Source: Sympetrum striolatum
Taxonomy: Eukaryota > Arthropoda > Insecta > Odonata > Libellulidae
DNA: 64,000 nucleotides
Assembly: GCA_947579665.1 (NCBI GenBank)
Contig: OX388351.1
Location: 60,644,939 to 60,708,938, forward strand
Direction of reading: 5' to 3'
Part shown: positions 48,481-61,444 of the stretch, in pieces
How positions within the stretch are numbered: the first letter of the stretch is position 1
How the letters are laid out: each line of letters begins with the position of its first letter
Notes under the pieces: generated by a model
Database searches by the model: none
Told to the model about the DNA's origin: nothing
Seen by the model: the letters and a program-made list of their open reading frames with translations, nothing else
Translations under genes and position numbers: made by a program

Positions 48481-49927
48481 CTAGAACAAAGGCATAGGCC
48501 GTATGTGGCCTGAAAGCCACGAGATCGCCATAGCTGATTTAGAGGAGCTACCCATCGGCTTGAACGTTATAGAATAAAATGGGCTTCTAACAGAATGCTT
48601 AAAGATTGAACACAAATATTTATAATCTCTGCAAACTTAAGTTGTCCATTTTAGTATCTAACGTGAGACGAAGGATTCTTACAAAAAATCTACACGGTAT
48701 CATTATCTCCCGATTATCCGAGGGAGTTATGAATAAATCTATGCGTTTAAGTTGAAAACACAAGAAATGCAGAAAAACCGGTAAATCGAAAAATATATTT
48801 TATCATAAAAAATCTTTAGCTTAGCCTTTTGCACCAAACATTAGAAAATGCTATTTATTGGTGAAATCTTATCGATTACAGCAGACCTTCCGACCATTGT
48901 CCCACATGGAGGCTTTCAGTGAGCCCGCGCTACTTTACTAATATTTATGTCTTTAAATTTGGTCAATTTTACCTTTTGGCAAAAGTACCTTATATTGCAT
49001 GTTAAATTACTACTTTGAGGTACTTTTAGTAGCTTCTGAGAGAAAACTTTAAGTTGCTCCTAGGTAAATAACATAATAAAAATTTTCATCCTGTTTACAT
49101 ATTTTTACTTATTCACATCCCGATAAACAAATAAAGGAATGGTGTTACAGTTTCTACAAGTTTGAAAAATTACTTAAATACCCTAAAAGAGGAAAAGGAA
49201 GTAAAGTACTAGCTAATTAGATAAAAAGAATCTTATTAAGCAGTTCACAACATACTGTGTACTCAGCGATTGCTTTAAGATGCCTTATAATTCGTAAATT
49301 TTTGTACACCAAACATTACAAAGAATGTAATATTTTCCTTCGCATCGCCACTGTCTCCTCTACTTATAATAAATATATTTCGCTGGTAAAAGTCTTGTAT
49401 CAAATACCATCGATTCTTCTAACCGGGAACTCATGGTCGAAACAAAAAAAAATACACTTAAAGATGATGAAAATACCTTCACGTAATTTCAAAGGAAAAA
49501 TAATATATGTAATTAGTTAATCGGACGCAAATCGTGGTTTACGATCGTTTCTTAACTTGCCCACGTCTGTATTTTGTTCTCCCATGAAATGAAACATCAA
49601 GCCTTTCTTTGGATTAGGCGATAATACGTGGAAGTGCGAATGTATCACTGACATACATGACTAATCAGACGCTCTTTAGCACTTTCCTGTAAGTGATTTG
49701 AGGGCGCGAGGATTCTAATTTTCTTCCTCAACGCTCTGTACCGTTAATTACAAAATCCCATCGGGAATAGCCGCTCTTCGCTAAATATCGCAGGAGACTG
49801 TAATCCTGGGTGTTGAAGAAATGCAATTAGTAAATGTTCGCCCTCTTTTCTTTTCTGTACAAAGGATAGTCATTTGGATGGGTGAAAACACCGCATTTAT
49901 TCAATTCAGTATACACCATATATAGTT
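48481..49927. other. AT-rich DNA, nothing identified
   Basis: The 87-codon plus frame at 49257-49520 is unrecognised. Confidence 0.4.
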
Positions 49928-49991
49928 GCCGACATTGATAGAGTGCTGGATTAGCAACACTATCGTCCTAGGTTCGAATCCTAGTTAAGAC
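49928..49991 (+). repeat. tRNA-derived repeat with intact T arm
   Basis: CTAGG-TTCGAAT-CCTAG (49968-49984) is a perfect 5-bp T stem around the B box GGTTCGAATCC (49971-49981), and GATAGAGTGCTGGATTAGCA resembles a D/anticodon region. The anticodon stem and acceptor stem do not pair, so this is a SINE head or tRNA relic. Confidence 0.6.
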
Positions 49992-50550
49992 ATGGTAGTC
50001 CGTGTTAGTAATTAACAAAAGTAAGTTGTAGTGTTTACCAGTTAGACTAAAATACGCTCAGAAAATCCGTTGATATTACTTTTATTTTTAGAAAAAAATT
50101 AACACTTTGGTGTACAAATGACAGCAAAGATAATCGTGAATTCACCGACTTTAAATCCAAGCAGTCATTGTTAATGTTGAGAATTGTTTTTATCGATCTC
50201 ATTATGTATTCCAGTTATTTACTTATTAAGTGGTATTTCTTGATTTTTCAACTCAAATCGTCTAAATTTGAGACCCTGAACTTACGCTTTGAGGTCGTAT
50301 TTGAAGAAATCAACACAAATATTGTACGGAGTACTATAATATAATTATTTTCTACGATGCAATGTTATAAATAATTCTATATTGTGATAAAGACCAGCGT
50401 TACAATAAGTAATTGAAATCAGATTTTTGAACATCCTTTAAGACCTTTAAGTCTTTATATCTCCTAGTAAGGAGCCTCCATCCAAACCATCAACTAATAA
50501 ACAGCTAATTCAGCGAGTTAACCCTAACAATTTGCATGTACGAGACGCGT
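49992..50550. other. AT-rich DNA, nothing identified
   Basis: Dense stops in all frames and no recognisable repeat. Confidence 0.4.
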
Positions 50551-50810
50551 CACCCGAGGAAGTACCCGATCGCACTTACGAAGTATGTTCAACGACCTCA
50601 TCGTGGAACCGCTTCGTAGAATGAAAGCGATGTGTCCGGGATTTCCTGTTCTGAGCCGCAGGTATTTTTGGAAGGGATTCACACTTCCACGGAAGGGCGG
50701 TTAGCATCCGTCGCGTGTCGCGGTTATTAGTCAGTCTGCCGACCGCATTTGCCGATCGTCCTCCCTCGATGCAAATGCAGCCTTTCAAGAGTATGGTTAC
50801 TTGGTCTACT
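50551..50810. other. CpG-rich island, unrecognised
   Basis: The 70-codon minus frame (50576-50788) shows no domain. The island directly abuts the hAT-like fragment at 50815. Confidence 0.35.
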
Positions 50811-50814
50811 CAGC

Positions 50815-50960
50815 CAGGGGTGGATGCACCAGGAGGCTCTGCATTTAAATTGAAAGTGAAAATATGTGCACAAGGGGGGGGGGCGTGGTGTTGATGGGTC
50901 CCCTTACCTCTGCATTGCGGGGGGCACCCTCTAGGCTTAGGGCTCCAAGAACTTCGGTAC
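50815..50960. mobile_element. Fragment resembling a hAT-type CAGGGGYGGAT element
   Basis: CAGGGGTGGATGCACCAGGA at 50815 followed by a G10 run (about 50875) and G/C-rich GGGGGGCACCCTC blocks matches the layout of widespread hAT-derived repeats whose ends read CAGGGGCGGAT. The right terminus and target duplication were not found, so the end is approximate. Confidence 0.35.
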
Positions 50961-51258
50961 ACAAGTGTCTGTACTTATTAATATTAGGAAACGTTTATAC
51001 CAAAAATTTTGGATATTACATTTAGAATGAGAAATGACTAATGCAAGCTTGAAAGAGTACCTAAATGTGATTTCACGAAATAATTAATTTTGAAATACTT
51101 CCGTTGACACTCATATTCCTGTAATCAATCGCTGAATGCTTTACTGTGCGGTTATCCACGAAAGGAAAGTGTAGTAATAACTATTATATTTAACATATTT
51201 CTGCTTTATTACCAGATACTGGAAAAATATTTAGTGTGACCTTTATTAGTGGAGTGAG
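50961..51258. other. AT-rich spacer, nothing seen
   Basis: No frame or repeat could be recognised between the two DNA-transposon fragments. Confidence 0.4.
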
Positions 51259-51897
51259 AAGTGGAACCTCGGTTCACGAACTTAATCTGTTCCTGGACTC
51301 TGGTCGTGAACCGAATTGGCCGTGAACCGAGACAATTTCTCCTCTTGAAATTAATGTAAATACAATTAATCCGATCCAGACTCTGAAACTTTGTATTTTG
51401 AAGTGTATTTTTGTTTAGAATGCACGTAAATTACATGTAAAATTAGTTATAAAAAGTAAATAAAAATTAAGTTTTATTACTTTACGTGAATATTATTTAA
51501 AATTAAATACTTTACGTAAGTTACATTCGTTGTGGGGGTAGCGGTCGAGGAGGTTAGAGCTGTGAAGATGAATTCCTTTCCACAGAAACAGCAGACAGGT
51601 CTGATTTGGTGGTTTTCTGCACTTTTTTAAGTGGTTCTTCTCCCGATTTATAGTCTGCTCAGCGCACAAGAAATCGATCTAAACAGGTTTGTGTTTTTAT
51701 TTGTTGCAAATTTTTTCTGAAGTGCGACATAGCATTGTCATTGAAAAGATTATGTCGGGGTTGCCAACTGAACTGGTCGGCAGCCTTGGTCGTGAACCGA
51801 GTTGTTGTACTCCAACCGAGTCAAAATTTGGTTGCTAAAGCTGTTCGTAATCCGAGTTGGTCGTGAACAGAGGCGGTCGTGAACCGAGGTTCCACTG
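51259..51897. mobile_element. Non-autonomous Tc1/mariner-superfamily element, Tigger/pogo-like ends
   Basis: The left end GTGGAACCTCGGTTCACGAA (51261 on) is the reverse complement of the right end, which finishes GAACCGAGGTTCCACTG at 51897. TA follows at 51898-51899 as expected for a TA target. Subterminal GTCGTGAACCGA-type units recur: two at the left and at least three at the right. The CAGTGGAACCTCGG terminus is known from Tigger/pogo-like elements. The about 640-base interior has no transposase frame. The outermost left bases (AAGTGG instead of CAGTGG) have changed. Confidence 0.75.
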
Positions 51898-51899
51898 TA

Positions 51900-54525
51900 T
51901 TTCATTTATTCGAAAAATACCGCCAATACCATCGGTTTGAGAATTTTTATCAGCAAACACAAATTTACCCGTTTATTTTTAGGTATGCACATCTTGTTGA
52001 TTTTTTTTAAAAGTAAAATCTACAGCTGTAATTTATCGGTAACCGTTTATGTAGTCTGTCGGTAAAGTCATCAGCCTGAAAGCTGATTCTGATCCTCTGT
52101 ACCGGAAGTATTGGGGAGGGAATGAAATGTAATTACGATTATGAGTAAGATAGATTGCTATTAACTACCTCATTATTATTATAGGAATAGGGCTAAAATA
52201 AGAAAACTTCTTGATATCCAATGAGGTGTGACCATTGTGAATAGCATTATTCATGACACTATAGCAATTGCATTATCACTGCTATGAATAAGTCAAATAT
52301 AAGAATAAAGGATACAATTTTTACTTTCTCCCTATACGTAGTATAGAGAGAAAGTACTTGATAACATACAATTCCCACAGAATAATTTATACATACATTA
52401 TATTTACATGAAAACTTAATTATGAATTTATAATAAAATTTGTAACTGTTTTACTGTTTTTTTTCGGGATTCATGACAGGCCTTCCCAGCTACCGTAGCG
52501 GTCACGGGGTAGAACCTCACCGTACATTACCCTGTCAAGCAATCCCTTACTTTTCCAGAGTATATTCACAAACAGGATAAAGTCGCGCTTTTAAAACCAA
52601 TTATTCAAGATTTAACATTATCTTAAACTAAACATCCAAAACCCCTTTCTTACAATGCATTTTTATAATATTTTAAAACACCTAAGTCATCTTATCGATC
52701 CTGTACCAAAAGGGTGGACGTACTGATTGAAAACCTCTTTCAACTAATCATTGGAATATAATCAGCTAAATTTTAAGTGGTTTCCTTCTCCATATCCTGG
52801 GAAAGGTAAGAATCAATGAGCTTCGTAGATCGATAACTCGTCAGCAAAGAGAGATACGGAGAAGAATCTATTATCGAATTATTGGCAAAGAACATGTATA
52901 TAAAAGAACACACAACAGAAGTACATATATTTATGGTGTAGCGGGTTGTCTTCAATCAACGAATTCTTTTCTTTGAAGCTAATGTTTACAGTCCCCACCT
53001 TAAAGGAAAGTGAAATCGGAAATTTATAGATGGGAATTCATCCACCGCTTTCGCGATGTAAAATGTTCACATTTTACGCATAGCATAAAATATGGAACAC
53101 CAAACAAATAGATCGTCATAAGCGAATCAAATCGATATATTACGTAAACTTGCTTTTCGGAGCTCCCGTGTGACGTCACACTGGGAGGGGGTGGAGGAGG
53201 AATGGAGGGGTAAAGGCAGACAAAACAATAAAACATGAATAAAACATTTCGAGAGGACGGATCTTTTTATTTAAAGTATTCTTTTCCTTTCATGAAAAAA
53301 TGAAATGGTAACGTTTTTACCGAGAGGAAATGAATGCTGCTTCGCAGAATTGGCCAGGAATGGAAGGAGAATCGAAAGTTTTATGTACAATTTCAGCTTC
53401 TTTCATAATAACCACAGGGAATGTATTGCGGTTTCAATGGTCATTTTAGCTTTATCTGACAATGAGTGTTTTCTCTGAGAAGGGAAGAATGGGTCGACGT
53501 TTAGCATCCTCTTTCGTATCAATTGTACAAAATTGTAAACTTTTCGTGTTAATCATTTTTATTTCGCTAGTATATACTCAACGTTTCCATCCTTGCATAG
53601 AAATTTGGTATTTGCGGTTTCATATACTGAAATACAGTCCTTTAAAGATCAACATTTTCTTTGTTTTTTTCCTGATTTCTATCTTCTCCTCCTAACAAAA
53701 AATATTTCGCGATAGAATTATTCATAAGCGTAGGGTTGTTTCAATATTCTTTTTTTGTTCCTTTTAAGTTATCTGATTTAGACCATCTGCTTCCCGAAAA
53801 TCTTCCTAAATTGACGACTTTCCTTATATTTTTTTTCCAAATCTTTATTCTTAATATAGTATTCGACATTCTTTCAGGATAGAATTGCATATTTTTTTTG
53901 GATTACTCCCCTAATACTTGAAGCGCTATGCTGAAAGTTCGTTTCGCGGTATGACCAATTATTTTTTAGTTTTATTAAGCTTGGTTAATTTAGGATGGAG
54001 GTAACTGATATACTAGTAACCTTGCCAAAATTTTTAGACTCACCTACCGCATATTTCGTTCATCATTCCTCAAAGTTATGTGTTTAGACTCCCTTTTCAA
54101 TCACATATATTCATTACCATTATAACTCAATGTTATATTTAACTCAATGTTATACTTAACTTAAGATGTTAGGGACCCTGGGTGAGAGGATTTTCGTAGG
54201 CCCCCAAAGAAATAATTTCTCATTTAATTGCAAGTTTTAAAAGTTAGTGTTGGTATTATTTTTTTCTAAATTACAGGAAAAAATATTTCAAACCTTTTTG
54301 TTATAATTTTAACTAAATTTACGTAACTTGTACATAGATTTTTCTTTTCTTGTATCCCTGGAACATTGTTATGATGGAACCTATCACCAACTCCCATATT
54401 TTACTGTCCCATTGAGCCAGTAATCTCGCTTTACTACTCTGTTTTCCAGATAGATTATTTCAAGGGCAATTTTTATTGCTCTTGAAGTCATTGGATAATC
54501 TCAAGGTCTCCCAGAGATGCGGTGA
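51900..54525. other. AT-rich DNA with a 16-bp inverted repeat and a doubtful tRNA-like piece
   Basis: TACTTTCTCCCTATAC (52322-52337) pairs with 52341-52356 with one mismatch around a 3-base centre. About 52055-52105 (TCGGTAAAGTCATCAGCCTG, then an AGCTGA stem) has a tRNA-like anticodon hairpin but no B box. Frames at 53024-53236 minus and 53462-53695 plus are unrecognised. Confidence 0.4.
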
Positions 54526-54530
54526 CTCTT

Positions 54531-54580
54531 CAGGTACGGGTCCCCACAGGTACCGGGTTCCCATAGGTATGGGATCCCCT
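54531..54580 (+). repeat. Minisatellite, three diverged 16-17 bp units
   Basis: CAGGTACGGGTCCCCA, CAGGTACCGGGTTCCCA and TAGGTATGGGATCCCCT follow one another at 54531, 54547 and 54564. Confidence 0.8.
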
Positions 54581-56590
54581 TATGAACAGGTATCGTAGCG
54601 GTTGCCTCCGCGGGCTTTTGCACTAATACACATCCAAAACATCCAGTTTAGGATGACTCTACTTCCGTATTATTATGTTGTTAAACATTTTGCGATGGAC
54701 GCTGTAATGAAAAAATTACTACTCTTGAAAAGTAAGATCTTTAGGAAATACACTTTTAAAATTTTCGTATTTCTTGATAAAATATCCGAGCACTCATACG
54801 CAAGCACCTGCAGAATTATAGGGAGGTTAACCCCGTAGGCCAACTCTCTGGGTGTGCCCCTGTTCATTCTTAAAATTGGTATTTCCTCATATTTGCTCGC
54901 TTTCAAGAATCGCTTTCTTTTATCGCATCTGATTAAAGGCCGAAAAACGAAATTGGTTAGACCTGGGGAATTAGTTCCCCAAAATGTAACATTCCATTCC
55001 AATTTCGTGAACCAAGTATCCAAAATGGACGTGTTATTTCTAATCTATCAATTAAAGGTAGGTTGGACTGATTGTCTTCCAATGCGGATGCCTTCTTTCG
55101 AAGTAAAGACCAGTTATCTGGTTATCTGCTCCTTGGAGGGAGAATATCAGTGAATAATGATTGTATTCGAAAGGCTTTATTGGCCAATTTGAGCTATTCG
55201 CATCAAAATTTTCGAATTCCGAGTGGCAGATGTTTTCACGAGATGTTCACAGTCCCTATCAGCATAACAGAGCAACTCGCAAATGACTTATTTTCCATAA
55301 TTGAATGATTATGAAATCATCGCGAATTCGGAATAATCTGTGTTCTCCGTTAGATTATACCTCTTGGATAATAATTACGAAATAACGACTTGAAAAAAGG
55401 GAAGCTTTTGTGCATTAATAACATCGATTTCCATCGGAAGAATTTTAATGAAGCGGTGGGCAGCTGAGGAGAGAAAGTTTTGAGCGTCTTCACGTCTGAA
55501 TCAAATATTACACATATTTTTAAAATTTCCATGTTAAATAAGAGTTAAAGTTTTACGGAATTTTCTATACATTTGCATTTACCCTGTTGGTACACTGCCA
55601 ACATATACCCTTAAAATGAGTAGCTTCATAGGAACGTTACATTTGAAATGCTAAAATCTCATGGTGTTGGGGGAAAATATAATTTTAGGGTTTTCTAGGA
55701 CAAGTTAAAACTCATAATGCTTTCGCATAGTCTTAAAAATTGCGGTCTGACCAAGGAAATACTACAAAATCTTATAAACAGCATATTACAAAGACCTTAT
55801 AGACTTTTTTGCAATAAATTCATTTTCCTGAAGAGAGAATTATTTATTCCATTATTCATGTCAATTTGCTCCGCTCTGCATGTGACGAAACCGAAAAAGC
55901 TAACTATAAAATTTATTTTAAAGATCAAGCTAATTGCTATTTCTAGGATACAACCAGAAAAAGCACAGTTATGATTTTTAAGAAATTTATTAAAATTGGG
56001 TAATGTGTAATTTTATGTTTTTTTTCCATTTCCATTCTGAATCGGTATTATATATTTGCGAATAAATAAAGTAAAACATTAAATTGATTTTCCTTTAAAA
56101 AAGGATAAATTATAAGACTCTTACAAATAAATAATTTTAAATACCAACTCACCAAGGAAAAACAAATGAAAACTAACATTAACAATTTTCCAACATTTTC
56201 CGTTAGATACAAATTAAACAAGTTAATTATTAAACAAATAATCTATTAAAAATGTTATAAATTAATTTAATAAAAGTGTACTGAAATCATGTAATAAAGT
56301 GATATAATCAAAATGTACTAAAATAATGTAATAAAATAGAAATAACACAATAAGACTACGGAACAACATTGAAATTCATAATCTTTTTTGTAGACGCAAA
56401 ACTTCTTCCCTTAGAGCAGCACGTATCCTATTTTTATAAAAATGACCCTTGTGTTTTTCTGGAGAGGGCCCTGGTCAAAAAATCAGGTCTAGACCCCTCT
56501 TTTTAGGGCCATGGTAGTAACAAGGGTATTCATTTAGAAAGGGACGGGAAAAATTTGCACTCGTCCGGGGCTGTTGCACTGGAAACTGAT
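54581..56590. other. AT-rich DNA with overlapping frames, no recognised gene
   Basis: The minus frame at 54673-55023 (116 codons) and plus frames at 54854-55153 and 55072-55308 overlap and show no domain. A short period-44 duplication (GTACT.AAAT..TGTAATAAA) sits at about 56275-56335. Confidence 0.35.
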
Positions 56591-57115
56591 TATCACCCCA
56601 CTTTAAGATCGGAAATTCCCTCTTTCGGCTCATCTCCACAAATACCCCCGTGTTTTTCGACGTAGGCGCCCATCGCGGTCCGTGGCGAAAGCCTATAATT
56701 TCCTCTTTCCCTCCAACGTTTGGCCAAAGTTAAGCGCACCCTAAGGACTCCGGCACCGCCCCCTCTTACAGCTGCCTCTACTCTCTTAAGACACCACCTC
56801 TTATTACGAATTTCGGAAGACCACACACATCTAGCGCGGTCCCACTGTATCAGTCCCTTTTCCTAAATATTCTTTGGGAAGGAGAAAAAGTCATCGTCTC
56901 TCCGGAGGCGAAACTGGTTCTCATCTCACTTCTTAACATTGGCCTTCAAACGGTTAATTAATGCTCGGAGTGTAACTGTGCGAGACGAAGCTGCTCTGAT
57001 CTCATCGCGGTCTTTCTTAATGCGAATCGGCAATTACGTGATGAAGCTCCGCTCATTACTTCCACCGAACGGGCAAAGGAAAGAGCCATATTTGCCTATT
57101 TTCGCCTGAAAACCC
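56591..57115. other. GC-elevated island, unrecognised
   Basis: The 77-codon minus frame at 56593-56826 is unrecognised. Composition is as in the other islands. Confidence 0.3.
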
Positions 57116-57313
57116 TATAAAATATACTGTAATATATATCGAGAGAGCCAAAAGGAAGTTTTCATTGAATTCTTTACCGGGAAAATACTTAAATAGCCGC
57201 AACTAAGCCTCCGCTTTGTTATAACCTCCCTCGTATTTACTATCACAAATAGTCATTCATCATATTCCGTCTAATGTATTGACGAGATCTAATCAATAGC
57301 CCATAATACCAAT

Positions 57314-57344
57314 GTCTGTAAAGTATTTAGCCCGAAGGGCAGTC
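57314..57344 (+). repeat. Fragment of dispersed family A (left block only)
   Basis: These 31 bases match 23997-24027, the left block of copy 2, at 26 positions (TGTCTGTAAAGTATTTAGCC versus TGTCTGTTAAGTATTCAGCC). The downstream core is absent. Confidence 0.5.
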
Positions 57345-58320
57345 AGGAGTTGCTTTCCTCAAATAATGCCAATGAAAATGTCGAAAAAAATACTAATGCA
57401 AGAAAGGAACTTAAATATTGGTTTATGTAATGTAATTCTGAGATCGTTCGGCTGTCTTTTCTATTTACAATAATTATCTCTTATTACGTATATTTTTATT
57501 CATTTTACTGTATACTTTAGTTGTACATTACTAATTCAAAAAGTTTAATTTTTATTTCAATGATCATTTATGATATATATCAAGTATGTATGTTACCGTA
57601 GGTATCTACCATATATTTTAGTTAATTCTCATGCTTTGATATTTTCTTTGAGTAAAACATGTTTTTTTTATATTCTGACTTATTTTCTGAGTTGCTACTG
57701 ATACCTCACGTAGGTATAAGAAGAATGATCAATTCTAGCTTTCGACTTATTTTGTGAACGACTTTTTCCAAATGAAGAAAAATAACTTTCTTATCAGTTT
57801 ATTTAAACCAAAAATGTGTCATAGTAATAATATATTGAGGTAGAATTTCAATAGTTATTATGTGGCTTTAATAAGAGATTTTATAAATTCCATTTCGAGG
57901 TTTTTAGACCAAACTCTGACAGCTAAAATTCCCCCAGAAATTCGAAATAACTTTAGCACTACTTTCTTTTAAAGCTAGATCTAGATAATAAATTGAGGTG
58001 CAAATGAAATGAAAATGTTATATGAACTCAATCATTATTTTCGTGGAAAAATTCTAGATTAAATCTTTACTTTGATATTTGTTTTCTTACTTCATATTTA
58101 AAAATTTGCTGTATAAAATTGTACGATCGGCAGACTTATGGATCGCTATACATTTAAATGAAAGTTTTCAACTCAAAGAGAAACCTAGAGAGATATGTGA
58201 AATGTATAACAAGGGATGTAATCTATATGGTTTAGTCGTACATTTTACGTTACATATAATTAAATTTATGTGACTCCCATAGTTTCCACAGCAATTTTTT
58301 AATTGCAACCGCCTGCGTCT
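57345..58320. other. AT-rich DNA, nothing identified
   Basis: The 64-codon plus frame at 58079-58273 is probably chance. Confidence 0.4.
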
Positions 58321-58375
58321 CTAATGAAGGTAACCTGATGACGACTCCTTATAGTCGGAAACAGTGATCATTAAA
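58321..58375 (+). ncRNA. Hammerhead-ribozyme-like core (partial)
   Basis: CTGATGA (58335-58341) is followed by a perfect 5-bp stem (CGACT, loop CCTTAT, AGTCG; 58342-58357) and GAAA (58358-58361), the conserved order of the hammerhead core with stem II in place. Hammerheads of this kind accompany Penelope-like elements in animals. Stem III with the UH cleavage dinucleotide and the 3' strand of stem I could not be found nearby, so it is at best a degenerate or half ribozyme. Confidence 0.35.
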
Positions 58376-61300
58376 AAAACTACTAAGGAAACTACTGAGT
58401 TATTTTAATTTTTATCTGACAAAGTAACATGAAAGAGACAAAGAAAATTATAATATTTCAAACACGATTTACGAGTTTGATATTCCTGGGAATTAAAATA
58501 CGTTTTAATGGGATTGGTTCATTAAGTATTCCTTAGTATTAATTTTGTTTGAGAAAATAACGGGTAACAATCTGGTAAATATAGTTGATGGTTTCGGCCT
58601 TCATAGAAAGATCATTATAATTATAAAAGGATAATAGATCTAATATCTTAATCTATACCAAACCGCAAAATACGTACACACACGATCATGCAAACGACTA
58701 TGTTTCGATGCATAGCACTATCATCAGGCTGGTAAATACTTATTTTCAGTAAACTTCTTTCGGTGAGTTCTAATATAATAGATATACTATGTAGGAATTC
58801 TCTAAATATGAGAAAAAATTCCAATTTCGTCAAAACTGATCAACTGAATTATTTTATTTGTTTTTTTCCCCTTAGATATTTACGATGGAAAATAATGATA
58901 AAAGAAATAATGTACATTATTTCGAATGAGAAAGGAGATAGTCCATATTAAGCTGAGGTGAAGCTATGTTTCGTGCATACTGCATCTTCTCTATTTTCCT
59001 TATTCCTTGCTTATTGTTTCCTACACGTGCGTCTATGGTTTTCTTTAAAACGCTCGATAAAATAGTATACGTAACGCAAGAAGATATTGCTTAGGAAATT
59101 TCACTCCACCGCCCATTCGATCGCTTTCAGAGCTCTACTGTGGCCTCTATTAACCTGAGATGGTAAAGTCTGTGCGGCATTTCCATATTCGAATGAAAAT
59201 TTGAATTTGGCCTTTGGTGTGTGAGAGTTGATATGGAATTTGGGCTGAGGATCGATAAAATCCGAAGAGAAATATATGAGAGTCCCCCGAGAGATTCGGA
59301 TCCATCGATGACGTGAATGTAAAATTGGCAAACGACTTAATCAAAATATTGGGAGAGAACGGTTGTTTTTTCTGATGATTGTTTCCGTGATGTAGAGGCA
59401 GTAAGTTTAAAGTAGGTAATTAGGTTATGCATAGATCTTAGGAGTGGTATTAAGATTATTACCATGAGAATATTTACTCTGGAATTAAAAAACATTCGGT
59501 CACTACATTCGTTTGAGGGTTAGGTATAAAGTCAAAAGGGATATGAAGATTATACTAAAAGAATGTTCACTCTGAAGATAGATCTACAATTACAGTAAAA
59601 GTAAAAATATGTTAAAGTAAAATTCGTTGATTGAAATTACAAAGGATAGATAGATACGTTTATTGTAGCTCTGGGGGGATTCCCATAAGAGCTGAAAAGA
59701 ATACATATTTGCTCCCAACATTATGCAACAATACAAAGTCAGAATATAAACCTTACAGTAGTAAAAAAGGATTACATAGTATGTACAAAATTTGCAAAAA
59801 ACAAAACATAGAAAACATAACAAAAATGAATCATAAAGTAAAAGAAGATGGTTGAATAGATTGTTTTTGAAAGATTGTATTGAGGTGGAGTTTTTAATCC
59901 TGTGGGGCAGGGAGTTCCAAAATTTTGATGCTGTGATTAAAAAGAAATTCAGATACGTACGTTATTGGAATGGGGAATTGGATATGTGAGGTGATCAGGG
60001 CTGGTTCGTGTATTGACAGAAGATATTAAACTCTTACGGGTGAAGAGATCCAAAATAAACTGAGGTTGGGAATTCCTAAATAATAAATACAAGAACTCAC
60101 CAAGCACGTACATCCTTCTGACGTCAGGCTTAAGCCACATTTGTTCCCGGCGAAAGGGAGATTTGGGCTCTTCTCTTCGAAGATTGAAAATAAACCTCAC
60201 ACACGTATTAAGGATCAGGAAGCTATATGAATAGGGATCCGTGCATTCTTAACAGAGCAAAGATATCGCGTAGATATCAATGTGATGGAGGTATAAAATC
60301 TCTTTGAATTAAACTTTGAACTGGATTAGCCTTCTCTGTTACCCATAACATTGCATTTCAATTCTTATGTTGTAATGAAAAATAAGCCCTGAGGTTTTGA
60401 TATTAACTCTCATGTGCAAAATAAAACAGCAGGTTTAACATATGTAATGCCGTAATTATTTCCAATATAGCATGTAAATGCATACATAACTTAAAAAAAT
60501 CAAATCTTTTGAGTTAACTCGCAATACTCGTTGCCTTTGTTAAAATATAATTTTGCTGTCTGTACATATTCATATGTTTTAATCCTCATTTTATAGATAC
60601 AACGTTTTTGGGAAATAGGGTATACATTCTGTCACTCGCCATGTTATTTACTCTTTAGTATAGGGGTGAGCTTATAACCTTATGGCCCTTAGTTGCTTTT
60701 ACTGCCATCTCACGGTTCAGTCTATCATTTAAACATGCTACTCGAGTAATTTTTAAAACTTATTTGATGAATTGTGCTTTCCCCGAGAACGAATCCTTCT
60801 AGAGAAAAATTCTGTATTCTTCATGTTATAAAAATGCGTAGTTTTATTAAGAAATTAAACTCAAACAGCTTACTGATCAGCATATTTTCAACTCTTTTCG
60901 GCATACTTCTTGATGTTAACGGTGGGTTAACCTCAGAAGCTTTAGAAGCCTACTTCATTGAATTTCCTCCCAAGATGACTTTTATCACTCTCCAACGGGC
61001 CTTCTGCATATGCAGTGGTACCCTCATGCATTGTTTCCTGCTTTTATCGTTCTCCCTGATCTAGCGGTTGCTTTCCTTACCGACCGGGTTTACTACGAAG
61101 CGGGAAGCCCATGTGACTGCTCAATGCTTTTTAAGTGCCGCCCGAACTATTTCCCGAGCGTTATCTACATTTTACACGATAGAACTACTTCAAATAACGC
61201 AATGGAAACGAAAAAGAAGCTTGGGCATTTTTTAAAGGCAAAAGGTTTTCAAATTTCTCTTAGTTGTGAAATTTCTCAATTTAAGAATTCAAAGAGTAAT

Positions 61301-61440
61301 TATCTCTCTGTTTCTCTTTAATTTATCATGCCCTTTCCGCTCATCCGCATTTATATAGACTTTTAATTTTGTGATGCCTGTGAGTTTGTCATTAATACTG
61401 ACAATCCTTGACAATGTGGATTTATTTTCATTTTGCTATT
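58376..61440. other. AT-rich DNA, no gene
   Basis: Frames of 60 to 103 codons (for example 60774-61064 and 61010-61321 plus, 59949-60200 minus) overlap in several phases and show no domain. Confidence 0.35.
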
Positions 61441-61444
61441 CTTG

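Noticed and set aside
49928..49991. Functional tRNA gene
   Set aside because: The T arm is perfect but the anticodon and acceptor stems do not pair.
54673..55023. 116-codon minus frame as a receptor or transposon gene
   Set aside because: It overlaps plus-strand frames and no family motif could be named.
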